This document shows, in pieces, positions 47,501 through 57,735 of a stretch of DNA of 64,000 bases. The position numbers and the translations under genes are program-made. Position 1 is the stretch's first letter; every line of letters starts with the position of its first letter. Source of the stretch: Bacillus nakamurai (lineage in GTDB: Bacteria; Bacillota; Bacilli; Bacillales; Bacillaceae); assembly GCF_001584325.1 (NCBI RefSeq), contig NZ_LSAZ01000002.1, forward strand, positions 1 through 64,000. Reading direction: 5' to 3'. The notes below the pieces were generated by a model. It saw nothing but the letters and a program-made list of their open reading frames with translations, did not search any database and was not told the DNA's origin.

Positions 47501-47995
47501 GGAAAATTGGGGAAAAATCCGGCAACTGGGCCGGAGGATTTAGAAGCAACACTGGCTTTTGTGAAAAGCTTTAAAACGCCGATTTCTTATCAAGCGGAAG
47601 GTCGGATTCAGACAGCGAAAGGCGCTGAAACACCTGATGACGGCAGCAATCCGCCCGGAAAAGGAGAAGAACCGGACGGCGGCAGCCAGCCTGATAACGG
47701 AGAGAAACCCGACCAGCCAGAGCGGCCGAATCAAGAAGAAAAGCCGGACAGCCCTGAACAGCCAAATTCAGAAGAACAGCCCGGGGATACAGTTCACTCA
47801 GGCAATAAAACCGGCCCGGCTCCTGTCAGCTATAGGGAAAACGGAGCGGAACAGACAGAAAGCGGCACACCAGATGGACATTCGCTCCCTGATACCTCGG
47901 CGGGCCACTATCAAATCATACTGATCGGTATCGCAATCACAGGCTCCGGCGTGTATTGGTATTCCAGAAAGAAAAGGAGAACCCGGATGCAATGA
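44504..47995 (+). CDS. yhcR: Cell-wall anchored nuclease/5'-nucleotidase YhcR
   Basis: The 1163-aa exported protein has a signal peptide, OB-fold domains (about residues 125-300), a thermonuclease-like domain from about 325 (VDRIVDGDTINVRTPILG, LVNTDTPETYH), a metallophosphatase from about 539 (SMNDLHGKID, HAGDMIGGSSPVSA, GNHEFDEG, AHNHK) and a 5'-nucleotidase C-terminal domain (about 862-1040, LMNGGGIRD). A Pro/Asp/Glu-rich wall linker and the sorting signal LPDTS (about 1127), membrane helix and KKRRTR tail follow. In B. subtilis YhcR is a calcium-dependent sugar-nonspecific nuclease anchored by the next gene's sortase. Confidence 0.95.
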   Translation: MRRKSSIRLFCLLLTVCLVIPNVLLYAGAARAITAEEALQKKEGNAEGNAGQAGSGDGKLLLDGGKTEISPEKALPVHIPSVYKDKFNPNVRGKKISVQENLTNVSQTIEAKDIKTLSVSPSSQTSIPIKEARAERNKRVTVKGIVTADQAAIGGGKLSTFIQDDSGGVNIYSASANNFPELKEGMEAVVSGKTAVYQGLTEIIPDSIQITGEHKPLPEPRRLILKDLQDKDSIYEGQLVTVKAYLSSLPGSPAGGGYNSVITDEDNRSLTLRIMEETNVTQHLQTGRWYNITGVLGKYQSLQLLPRKPEDVSLLDEQPKPPSAEGEYQAVVDRIVDGDTINVRTPILGTSKIRLVNTDTPETYHTPKNELDENQLYFGKKASDYVKTILAPGDQITVKVGQEAKDTYGRMLGQIITEKGMNVNLELVKNGYAATYFIWPVQDNTEYETFQQAAAKAIQEKKGIWNEENPLKEMPFEFRARETGKGLTRYVGDSSDRTYVSPEEWKKVTAEHRIFFSSEKEAENAGYKKRQKADEGNVPLRIISMNDLHGKIDQQYGHDLNGDGKPDGTFGRMDYAAAYIKKAKAEKDHTLVVHAGDMIGGSSPVSALFQDEPTIEMMEDIGFDVGTVGNHEFDEGTDELLRIINGGEHPGGKGTSGYDGQNFPLVCANCKLKSTGAPFLPSYEIKNVSGIPVAFIGVVTKSAAGMVMPEGIKDITFTDEVKAVNEAAAELKKKGIKAIAVLAHMSAEQNGDKITGESAKLANETDSEIDVIFAAHNHKVVNGEVNGKLIVQAFEYGKAIGIADLELNKDSKDIVKKSAEIEYIDQSKIKPDPNAAGILSKYEEKVKPIISEVAGEAAHDITGGYSNDGDTALGNLIADGMKAKMNSDFALMNGGGIRDSIKKGPITWGDLYNIQPFGNVLTKLEIKGKDLREIINAQISPTLGPDYSISGFSYTWDPKTAKAVDMKMADGTDIQPEAVYTLTVNNFMATAAGAKYGPIGKLGKNPATGPEDLEATLAFVKSFKTPISYQAEGRIQTAKGAETPDDGSNPPGKGEEPDGGSQPDNGEKPDQPERPNQEEKPDSPEQPNSEEQPGDTVHSGNKTGPAPVSYRENGAEQTESGTPDGHSLPDTSAGHYQIILIGIAITGSGVYWYSRKKRRTRMQ

Positions 47996-48591
47996 ACAAA
48001 ATGAAGCACATTCCTCTTCTGGTCATCATCATCGGTGTCATCATCACTTGTTACGGAAGCTGGAAAATCATTGACACACATATGAAAACAAACCAATCGC
48101 TTGAGGAAGCGAAAAAAGCGGCGGCGCCAGGCGGAACAGAGGGGAAAACAAAAAAAAGCGCCGTCCAAAAACAGCGCAAAGCAGCGTTTCAGCCCGAGAC
48201 CGGAAAAGCGAGCGGCATTTTAGAAATTCCTAAAATAAACGCTGAGCTTCCGATCGTGGAAGGGACTGACGCAGATGATTTAGCAAAAGGTGTCGGGCAT
48301 TACAAGGACAGCTATTACCCGGGCGAACACGGGCAAATCGTTTTATCAGGCCACAGGGATACCGTATTCCGCCGGACGGGGGAGCTGAAAAAAGGTGATC
48401 AGCTCATTATCATCCTGTCTTACGGGACCTTTCCTTATAAAATCAGCCATACAAAAATCGTCAGCCAAAGCGATACGTCGGTCATAACCCTTCAGCATGA
48501 GCGGGAGGAACTGATTCTGACGACATGCTATCCGTTTTCATATATCGGAAATGCGCCGAAGCGATATATTATTTATGCTGAACCGGCTTAG
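47992..48591 (+). CDS. srtD: Class D sortase
   Basis: The 199-aa protein (YhcS) has an N-terminal membrane anchor and the sortase core: LSGHRDT (catalytic His, about 120), LTTCYPFSY (catalytic Cys, about 179) and PKRYIIYAE (Arg). It cleaves LPDT(A/S) motifs; the YhcR motif LPDTS directly upstream is its substrate. Its start overlaps the yhcR stop (AATGA), so the pair is coupled. Confidence 0.95.
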   Translation: MNKMKHIPLLVIIIGVIITCYGSWKIIDTHMKTNQSLEEAKKAAAPGGTEGKTKKSAVQKQRKAAFQPETGKASGILEIPKINAELPIVEGTDADDLAKGVGHYKDSYYPGEHGQIVLSGHRDTVFRRTGELKKGDQLIIILSYGTFPYKISHTKIVSQSDTSVITLQHEREELILTTCYPFSYIGNAPKRYIIYAEPA

Positions 48592-49496
48592 GAAAAATAA
48601 GCCTCGACAAAGCGCAGCAAATCATCGGGCATCGGTGCTTCGGCGATGATTTCTTCTCCGGTCAGCGGATGAACGACTTTTACCTTTTTGGCGTGCAGCG
48701 CCTGCCTGTGAAAAAGCGTCCGGCTGCCGCCATACAGTTCATCCCCGGCTAAAGGATGGCCGATGCTCGCCATATGGACGCGGATTTGATGCGTTCTTCC
48801 TGTTTCCAGCTCCAGCTCCGCAAGAGAAAGCCGCGCGCCGGGATGATAGCCCTTCACTTCATAATGCGTCAGGGCCGCTTGTCCGCCAGGTGAAACGCGC
48901 CGTCTGACCGGATGTGATCTGTCGCGGCCGATCGGGGTATCAACCTTACCTTTTTTCGGCTTCAATTTTCCTTCCGCAACAGCTGTATACGTGCGTTTTA
49001 ATGTTTTGGTTTCCAGCTGGCGGTCAAGGATGGCGTGAGCAAGGCGGTGCTTGGCGAACACGACTGCACCCGAAGTGTCCTGATCCAGACGGTGAACGTG
49101 GCGGACCTTCGCCTGTTCGCCGTTGATTTGGAAATGATAAGCGATGAGATTGGCAAGAGTTCCGGTCTGTCCTTCTTCATTAGGATGAGTCGGCATTCCC
49201 GCCGGCTTATTTGCGATTAATAAATGGCTGTCCTCATATAAAATATCCGCTTCACCGTACTCCGGAATAATGGAGGATTCTGCTTTTTCCTGAAGATCAA
49301 TGAACAAGCGGTCGCCGGTTTTGAGGATGATATTGTTTTTTGGTGTTTCGCGGTTGACTTGAATGCTTTTTTGTTTCATCCATTCTGCTATCACGGGTTT
49401 TGACGCCTGGAATTCTGATTTGAGGACGGAAAACAGCCAATGTCCGCTGTACTTTTCCGTCACCTGTAATTCCAGTCCGCGGCCTTTTTGTTTCAT
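48588..49496 (-). CDS. yhcT: RluD/RluA-family pseudouridine synthase YhcT
   Basis: The 302-aa enzyme carries the RluA-type catalytic motif HRLDQDTSGAVVFAK (Asp about 142), LETGRTHQIRVHMASIGHPL and DELYGG. It isomerises uridines in ribosomal RNA, the exact site unknown. Start ATG with AAAAGGAG upstream. It ends 4 bases inside the stop of convergent srtD, with no terminator between. Confidence 0.92.
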   Translation of the reverse strand: MKQKGRGLELQVTEKYSGHWLFSVLKSEFQASKPVIAEWMKQKSIQVNRETPKNNIILKTGDRLFIDLQEKAESSIIPEYGEADILYEDSHLLIANKPAGMPTHPNEEGQTGTLANLIAYHFQINGEQAKVRHVHRLDQDTSGAVVFAKHRLAHAILDRQLETKTLKRTYTAVAEGKLKPKKGKVDTPIGRDRSHPVRRRVSPGGQAALTHYEVKGYHPGARLSLAELELETGRTHQIRVHMASIGHPLAGDELYGGSRTLFHRQALHAKKVKVVHPLTGEEIIAEAPMPDDLLRFVEAYFS

Positions 49497-49627
49497 TTTG
49501 TGAAGCTCCTTTTCATGCGGAAAGCGGCTGTTTCAACAGGAAACACTTACCTTAGCTTTCGCGATTTTTTCTATGCTATTCTTGATAAAGATTGAAGGAT
49601 ATTCGCATGGCAAGAAAGGTGATTGAT

Positions 49628-49996
49628 GTGAGAATTGTGAACGCAGCGACTGATGGACAAGAAAGCGCGATAAAAGAGCTTTCCTCCGAACTGTTTGAAA
49701 ATGTCTTTCCTCTTTATTTCTCCGAACTGGAAATTGAGCGTTTTAAAAAAAGGGGCGTATTGTCCTTACAAAACCAACTTTACCAAGGAACATTAAAAGA
49801 AGCGTTTCAAATTATGGCTTGTCTGCAAACGGTACATATCATTTTGTCAAAGCAAGGTGCAGCGTACGATGTACAGGCGCTGTTTAATAAAAACTGTGCT
49901 TTGCTGAATGAATGCGGAATGTTATTTCCATTTACCTATGATGATTTTCAGACAGGCGGAAGATCAGCGGCTTACGGTCACAGAAAGCTGATCTGA
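49628..49996 (+). CDS. yhcU: Conserved small protein YhcU
   Basis: The 122-aa cytoplasmic protein is helical, with FPLYFSELEIERFKKRGVLS and a tail of DDFQTGGRSAAYGHRKLI. GTG 49628 is six bases after AAAGGTG, continuing AGGTGAT complementary to 16S rRNA; ATG 49607 (behind GAAGGA) would add seven residues and cannot be excluded. Function unknown; position matches B. subtilis yhcU. Confidence 0.8.
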   Translation: MRIVNAATDGQESAIKELSSELFENVFPLYFSELEIERFKKRGVLSLQNQLYQGTLKEAFQIMACLQTVHIILSKQGAAYDVQALFNKNCALLNECGMLFPFTYDDFQTGGRSAAYGHRKLI

Positions 49997-50001
49997 CGGT
50001 G

Positions 50002-50032
50002 GAAGAGCCTTTTAATAGGGCTCTTTTTTGCT
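50002..50032 (+). terminator. Terminator of yhcU
   Basis: AGAGCCTTTTAATAGGGCTCT forms a hairpin followed by TTTTTG. Confidence 0.8.
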
Positions 50033-50125
50033 TCCTTGACATGATACCACAATTTCTTTCCTCTAACTCCCTTTATATTCAGGCAAACCCCCGAGCATAC
50101 TAATGTGCGAAAGGGGTGCTTTACA

Positions 50126-50548
50126 ATGAGTTCAATCAAACAATCAATGACTACGCACGTAGCGACCGTTTCTCCAAACCAAACGATTCAGGAAGCAGCT
50201 GCACTGATGCATCAGCATAATGTCGGAGCGATTCCTGTCGTTGACGGAGGAGAATTAAAAGGAATGCTGACAGACCGTGATATCGCATTGAGAACAACGG
50301 CTCAAGGCCGCGACGGCCAAACACCTGTTTCACATGTGATGTCTACTAAAGTGGTATCCGGAAACCCGGACATGAGTCTTGAAGAGGCGTCACAGCTGAT
50401 GGCCCAACACCAAATCCGCCGCCTTCCTATTGTAGATCAAAATCATCTAGTCGGGATCGTTGCGCTTGGAGACTTAGCGGTCGATCAGCGTTCAAACGAG
50501 TCTGCGGGAGCAGCGCTCTCTAATATTTCAAGCCAGGACAATCAGTAA
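50126..50548 (+). CDS. yhcV: Tandem CBS-domain protein YhcV
   Basis: The 140-aa protein consists of two CBS repeats: HNVGAIPVVDGGELKGMLTD-RD (about 37-58) and HQIRRLPIVDQNHLVGIVAL-GD (about 101-122), which bind adenosyl nucleotides. The ATG has AAAGGGGTG upstream and gives the same length as B. subtilis YhcV. Function beyond nucleotide sensing is unknown. Confidence 0.92.
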   Translation: MSSIKQSMTTHVATVSPNQTIQEAAALMHQHNVGAIPVVDGGELKGMLTDRDIALRTTAQGRDGQTPVSHVMSTKVVSGNPDMSLEEASQLMAQHQIRRLPIVDQNHLVGIVALGDLAVDQRSNESAGAALSNISSQDNQ

Positions 50549-50554
50549 CGGATA

Positions 50555-50586
50555 AAGGGAGCTTGCATTGATGCAGGCTCTTTTTT
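50555..50586 (+). terminator. Terminator of yhcV
   Basis: GGAGCTTGCAT and ATGCAGGCTC form a stem followed by TTTTTT. Confidence 0.8.
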
Positions 50587-50674
50587 CCGTCCGCATGTTA
50601 CATTTTGAACGCAAAAGCAATTCACGGTATAGTGTATACATAGTCCAGTACGTATGCTAAAGGAGCTGTAAGCA

Positions 50675-51337
50675 GTGATAAAAGCGCTAATTTTTGATTT
50701 TGACGGGTTAATTTTAGACACAGAGACCCATGAATATGAAGTGCTGCAAGAAATGTTTGAAGAGCACGGATCGACATTGCCACTGTCCGTCTGGGGAAAG
50801 GTCATCGGAACGGCCGCCGGATTTAAGCCGTTTGCCTATTTAGAGGAACAGCTCGGGAGAGAACTTGACCGCGATGAACTGACGGCGATCAGGCGCCAGC
50901 GCTTTGCACAGCGGATGAAAACGGAAAAGGCGCGCCCCGGTGTGGAGGCTTATTTAGCCGCGGCAAAAGAGTTAGGGCTGAAGGTTGGCCTGGCTTCAAG
51001 CTCAGACTTTAAATGGGTATCGGGACACCTGAAAGAATTAGGTCTGTTTGATGAATTTGAAGTGATTCAAACAGCTGATGACGTGGAAGAGGTGAAGCCA
51101 AATCCGGAACTTTATTTGAAAGCAGCGGAACATTTAGGTGTCGAACCGGCTGAGTGTCTTGCTTTTGAGGATTCTGTCAATGGATCGATCGCCGCCAAGC
51201 GCGCCGGCATGAAGTGCGTCATCGTTCCGAATAAAGTGACGGGCGCTCTTTTGTTTGAAGACTACGACCACAGACTCGAATCTATGGCGGAATTGGAACT
51301 TGAACTATTATTACAGCGATTGAATCAACAAAACTAA
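50675..51337 (+). CDS. yhcW: HAD-family phosphatase YhcW (phosphoglycolate phosphatase-like)
   Basis: The 220-aa protein has the HAD motifs FDFDGLILDTE (nucleophile Asp), LGLKVGLASSSDFKWV (motif II Ser), VKPNPELYLKAAEHLG (Lys) and AFEDSVNGSIAAKRAG (acid pair). It belongs to the beta-phosphoglucomutase/phosphoglycolate phosphatase subgroup. GTG 50675 is about 12 bases after AAAGGAG. yhcX follows after 19 bases and may be co-transcribed. Confidence 0.92.
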   Translation: MIKALIFDFDGLILDTETHEYEVLQEMFEEHGSTLPLSVWGKVIGTAAGFKPFAYLEEQLGRELDRDELTAIRRQRFAQRMKTEKARPGVEAYLAAAKELGLKVGLASSSDFKWVSGHLKELGLFDEFEVIQTADDVEEVKPNPELYLKAAEHLGVEPAECLAFEDSVNGSIAAKRAGMKCVIVPNKVTGALLFEDYDHRLESMAELELELLLQRLNQQN

Positions 51338-51356
51338 CCGGCAGGGGGAAGCAGCG

Positions 51357-52895
51357 TTGTCTGAAAAACTTGATCTGACCCGTTTCGAAAAGAAAATGGT
51401 CATACGGAATATGGAAGAGAAAGATATCAATAAAATTATTGATCTGCAAAAGGATTGTTTCCCGGGAATGGAGCCTTGGGAGCCTGAGCATTTAATCAGC
51501 CATCTGGCGCATTTTCCGGAAGGGCAGTTTTGCGCGGAGTATGAAGGCGAGATTATCGGATCCTGTTCAAGCCTGATCATCAATTTCGATGAATATGATG
51601 ACCGTCATACATGGCAGGACATTACAGATGACGGATATATCACAAATCATAATTCGGACGGACTAAATCTGTACGGCATTGAAGTGATGGTCCACCCGGC
51701 GTACAGAAGAATGAAGATCGGCCACCGTCTGTATGAAGCGAGAAAAGACTTGGCCAGACGGCTGAATTTAAAAAGCATCATCATCGGCGGTCGGATTCCG
51801 AATTACCACATGTACGCTGAAGAGATGACGGCGAGAGCCTATGTCGAACAGGTGACACGCCACCAGATTTATGATCCGGTTCTCTCCTTCCAGCTGATGA
51901 ACGGATTTACATTAATGCGGATTAACCCGAATTATCTGCCGGATGATACGGCCTCTATTAAATATGCGACATTAATGGAATGGAATAATGTCGATTATCT
52001 GCCGCAGTCGAAACGTTATTATAAATCGGCATTTCCGGTGCGTATTTGCGCCATTCAATATGAAATGAAAAAGATATATTCCTTTGAGGAATTTGCCAAT
52101 CAAGTTGAATATTACGTCGATGTGGCCTCTGACGCGAGATCCGATTTCGCGGTTTTCCCTGAGATCTTCACGACCCAGCTGATGTCCTTTCTTGAGGAGC
52201 GCTCCCCGAGCCTGGCAATCCAGAGAATTACTGAATACACGGAGGACTATATCAGTCTATTTACTGACCTTGCGGTGAAATATAACGTCAACATCATCGG
52301 CGGATCTCACTTTGTCGAAGAAGAGGGAAAAATTTATAACATCGCGTATTTATTCAGACGGGACGGCACAATTGAAAAACAATACAAGCTCCATATTACG
52401 CCGAACGAGCGGAAATGGTGGGGCATCAGCGCCGGTGATCAAGTCCGCGTGTTTGACACGGACTGCGGCAAAATCGCCATCCAAGTTTGCTATGATATCG
52501 AATTTCCAGAGCTTGCGAGGATCGCAGCGGAACAAGGGGCGAAAATTATTTTTACGCCATTTTGCACAGAAGACCGCCAAGGCTACTTGCGCGTGAGATA
52601 TTGCTCTCAGGCGAGAGCGGTGGAAAACCAAATTTACACCGTCATTTCCGGTACGGTCGGAAACCTGCCGCAAACGGAAAACATGGATATTCAATACGCA
52701 CAATCCGCCATTTTTGCTCCGTCTGATTTTGAATTTGCCAGAGACGGAATCGTCGGTGAGACGAATCCGAATATTGAAATGGTCGTGATCGGCGACGTAG
52801 ACTTGGAAATTTTAAGAAGGCAGCGGGAAAACGGAACCGTGCGCCAGCTGAAAGACAGACGCAAAGACATTTACCGAATTACGTATCTCAAATAA
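51357..52895 (+). CDS. yhcX: GNAT-carbon-nitrogen hydrolase fusion YhcX
   Basis: The 512-aa protein joins an N-terminal GNAT domain (about residues 16-205, VHPAYRRMKIGHRLYEARKD acetyl-CoA loop) to a nitrilase-superfamily domain (about 220-500) with the Glu-Lys-Cys triad in FPEIFTTQ, YKLHITPNE and QVCYDIEFPELAR. It is likely an amidase with a linked acyl transfer domain; the substrate is unknown. TTG 51357 follows AGGGGGAAGC. A strong terminator follows. Confidence 0.92.
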   Translation: MSEKLDLTRFEKKMVIRNMEEKDINKIIDLQKDCFPGMEPWEPEHLISHLAHFPEGQFCAEYEGEIIGSCSSLIINFDEYDDRHTWQDITDDGYITNHNSDGLNLYGIEVMVHPAYRRMKIGHRLYEARKDLARRLNLKSIIIGGRIPNYHMYAEEMTARAYVEQVTRHQIYDPVLSFQLMNGFTLMRINPNYLPDDTASIKYATLMEWNNVDYLPQSKRYYKSAFPVRICAIQYEMKKIYSFEEFANQVEYYVDVASDARSDFAVFPEIFTTQLMSFLEERSPSLAIQRITEYTEDYISLFTDLAVKYNVNIIGGSHFVEEEGKIYNIAYLFRRDGTIEKQYKLHITPNERKWWGISAGDQVRVFDTDCGKIAIQVCYDIEFPELARIAAEQGAKIIFTPFCTEDRQGYLRVRYCSQARAVENQIYTVISGTVGNLPQTENMDIQYAQSAIFAPSDFEFARDGIVGETNPNIEMVVIGDVDLEILRRQRENGTVRQLKDRRKDIYRITYLK

Positions 52896-52931
52896 ACCGC
52901 CCGCCCCGGCTGAGGGGGCGGGCTTTTTTTG
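52893..52931 (+). terminator. Terminator of yhcX
   Basis: CCGCCCGCCCC and GGGGGCGGGC form a G-C rich stem followed by TTTTTTT. Confidence 0.9.
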
Positions 52932-53149
52932 CTTGTTTGCGGCTTTTTTATGACTGCCGCACGGATATGTTCCGGAATGCTTGAATTCATTCGCGGCGAA
53001 AGCGTTTTTTTTATTTCTCATCGGTTTATTGACTCGCTCCTGATCCGCCTTTATATTCTTAATAAGAGGAAAACTTCACCAAGATAATCGGCTTGCGGGC
53101 CGGCCAGCTTTCGATACAGCGTAACGATATTGAAAGGGAGATGATCGGT

Positions 53150-54487
53150 GTGGAACATGTACAGCAAAATCAATCACTCAAGCAAAAGGATAAAGACTTC
53201 GTTTGGCACGCCATGAAAGGGGCGAAGCCGGACGACAGTATTATCGCCCAGAAGGGGGAAGGGGCTTGGGTCACTGATATTGACGGAAGGCGGTATTTGG
53301 ATGCTATGTCAGGGCTCTGGTGCGTGAATATCGGTTACGGCAGAAAGGAACTTGCTGACGCGGCTTACGAACAATTGAAGGAACTGCCTTATTACCCGCT
53401 GACACAAAGCCATACGCCGGCTATCAAGCTTGCGGAAAAGCTGAATGAATGGCTTGGCGGCGATTATGTTATCTTCTTTTCCAACAGCGGTTCAGAAGCG
53501 AATGAGACCGCATTCAAAATTGCCCGCCAATACCATATTGAAAACGGGGATCACGGCCGCTACAAATTTATTTCCAGATACAGAGCCTATCACGGCAATT
53601 CGATGGGGGCGCTCGCCGCTACCGGCCAGGCGCAAAGAAAGTACAAATATGAGCCGTTAAGCCAAGGGTTTTTGCATGCGGCGCCGCCTGACCTCTATCG
53701 GAATCCCGCGGATGCTGATACATTAGAAAGCGCACAGGAAATCGACCGGATCATGACGTGGGAGTTAAGTGAAACGATTGCAGGCGTAATTATGGAGCCG
53801 ATTATTACAGGCGGCGGCATTTTAATGCCGCCGGAAGGGTATATGGCTAAGGTGGAGGACATTTGCAGGCGCCACGGCGCGCTTTTGATTTGTGATGAGG
53901 TAATTTGCGGATTCGGCCGCACGGGAGAACCATTCGGATTCCAGCATTATGGCGTTAAGCCTGATATCGTCACTATGGCAAAAGGCATCACGAGTGCTTA
54001 TCTTCCGCTTTCGGCAACGGCTGTGAAACGGGAAATTTTTGAGGCATACAGCGGCGGAGAGCCGTATGACCGTTTCCGCCACGTGAATACATTCGGAGGA
54101 AATCCGGCTGCCTGCGCCCTTGCATTGAAAAACCTGCAAATAATGGAGGACGAAAATCTGATCGGCCGTTCACGAGAGCTTGGCGAAAAGCTTCTGCAGG
54201 AGCTTCAGTCACTCAGAGAACACCCTGCGGTCGGGGATGTACGGGGGAAAGGCCTGCTCGTCGGAATCGAACTCGTAAAGGATAAAATCACGAAAGTGCC
54301 GGCTGATGCCGCAACTGTTCAGCACGTCGTTGCCGCTTGTAAGGAAAAAGGGCTGATCGTCGGGAAGAATGGTGATACCGTAGCGGGATATAATAATGTA
54401 ATCCAGCTTTCACCGCCTTTCTGCCTGTCGGAAGAGGAGCTTTCATTTATCATTGAGACGGTCAAGGAAAGTGTGCTGAGCATCTGA
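53150..54487 (+). CDS. yhxA: Class III aminotransferase YhxA
   Basis: The 445-aa PLP enzyme carries FSNSGSEANETAFKIARQYH (cofactor phosphate site), YHGNSMGALAATG, LLICDEVICGFGRTG (Asp to pyridine N) and MAKGITSAYLPLSAT with the PLP lysine. It resembles omega-amino acid/adenosylmethionine-type transaminases; the amino donor is unknown. GTG 53150 is about nine bases behind AAAGGGAG; the frame is open further upstream. Confidence 0.9.
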   Translation: MEHVQQNQSLKQKDKDFVWHAMKGAKPDDSIIAQKGEGAWVTDIDGRRYLDAMSGLWCVNIGYGRKELADAAYEQLKELPYYPLTQSHTPAIKLAEKLNEWLGGDYVIFFSNSGSEANETAFKIARQYHIENGDHGRYKFISRYRAYHGNSMGALAATGQAQRKYKYEPLSQGFLHAAPPDLYRNPADADTLESAQEIDRIMTWELSETIAGVIMEPIITGGGILMPPEGYMAKVEDICRRHGALLICDEVICGFGRTGEPFGFQHYGVKPDIVTMAKGITSAYLPLSATAVKREIFEAYSGGEPYDRFRHVNTFGGNPAACALALKNLQIMEDENLIGRSRELGEKLLQELQSLREHPAVGDVRGKGLLVGIELVKDKITKVPADAATVQHVVAACKEKGLIVGKNGDTVAGYNNVIQLSPPFCLSEEELSFIIETVKESVLSI

Positions 54488-54512
54488 TTTTTTAATATTA
54501 AAGGAGTAAAAC

Positions 54513-55088
54513 ATGAGTTTTCACAACCAGAAAATTTTACCGGCTATCCGGAATATGAAGCAGTTTGATGCGTTTTTAGAAAGTTCGTTTTTATACGGCG
54601 TTATTTTAGATATTCACCTGGGTCAATTGAAAGGTGTCGTAAACGAAGCGAAAAAGCACGGAAAGCATCTGATGGTTCACGTTGATTTGATTCACGGCAT
54701 TAAACATGATGAATACGGGGCGGAATTTATCTGCCAGGACATCAAGCCTGCCGGTATTATTTCAACGAGATCCACCGTCATCGCCAAAGCGAAACAAAAG
54801 AAAATATACGCGATCCAGCGGCTGTTTTTACTTGATACGAGCGCGATGGAAAAAAGCATGGAGTTTGTCGGAAAACATAAGCCGGATTTCATTGAGGTCC
54901 TCCCGGGTATCGTTCCTACCTTGATCCGGGAAATCAAAGAAATGACGGGGATTCCGATTTTCGCCGGCGGCTTTATCCGTACTGAGCAGGATGTTGACAA
55001 TGCCCTGAAGGCCGGAGCAACGGCAGTGACTACGTCAGATACCGAGCTGTGGGCTAAATATGAACATTCTATGACAAAAAAAGATTGA
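54513..55088 (+). CDS. glpP: Glycerol-responsive antiterminator GlpP
   Basis: The 191-aa TIM-barrel-like protein has [37 protein letters not shown] and [20 protein letters not shown]. Bound to glycerol 3-phosphate it prevents termination in the glpF and glpD leaders and stabilises their mRNAs. ATG 54513 follows AAAGGAG. Its last codons contain the -35 element of the glpF promoter. Confidence 0.95.
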   Translation: MSFHNQKILPAIRNMKQFDAFLESSFLYGVILDIHLGQLKGVVNEAKKHGKHLMVHVDLIHGIKHDEYGAEFICQDIKPAGIISTRSTVIAKAKQKKIYAIQRLFLLDTSAMEKSMEFVGKHKPDFIEVLPGIVPTLIREIKEMTGIPIFAGGFIRTEQDVDNALKAGATAVTTSDTELWAKYEHSMTKKD

Positions 55089-55113
55089 CACCGCTTACAC
55101 CCGTTGTTACAAT
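55085..55113 (+). promoter_or_regulatory. glpF promoter with cre site
   Basis: TTGACA (55085-55090) and TACAAT (55108-55113) are 17 bases apart. TGACACCGCTTACA (55086-55099) overlaps the -35 and matches the CcpA cre consensus with one mismatch, so glucose should repress glpFK. The -35 overlaps the glpP stop codon. Confidence 0.82.
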
Positions 55114-55149
55114 AGACCTAGGTTAATACTATTGTGATGGAGACCCGGA

Positions 55150-55210
55150 GACCCACAACAGCACTTTACGAAAGCAATCAAGCGTAAAGCAGTTTGTTGT
55201 GGGTTTTTTA
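55150..55210 (+). terminator. glpF leader terminator (GlpP-controlled)
   Basis: ACCCACAACA ... TGTTGTGGGT, with the inner arms CTTTACG ... CGTAAAG, form a stem followed by TTTTTTA in the untranslated leader. GlpP with glycerol 3-phosphate should let transcription pass. Confidence 0.88.
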
Positions 55211-55262
55211 TTCTCTATAACTCTGTCAAACCTGCTATTATGTCATTTTAGGAGGAATTATG

Positions 55263-57597
<2,335 letters not shown>

Positions 57598-57604
57598 GAC
57601 GTAA

Positions 57605-57708
57605 GTGTGGTATACTGAAAACAAGTTAATAGGAACGGTCCTGAGATGAGGAGAGACCACAGCACCAAAGTGATGACATACACTTTGGGTGTTGTGGTCT
57701 CTTTTTCT
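57605..57708 (+). promoter_or_regulatory. glpD promoter and GlpP-controlled leader terminator
   Basis: TGTGGTATACT (57606-57616) gives an extended -10. The leader contains GAGACCACAGCACCAAAGTG (57653-57672) pairing with CACTTTGGGTGTTGTGGTCTC (57681-57701), followed by TTTTTC. The same glycerol 3-phosphate-GlpP antitermination as at glpF is expected. Confidence 0.85.
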
Positions 57709-57735
57709 ATACCGTGACAACAAGGAGGAAACGTA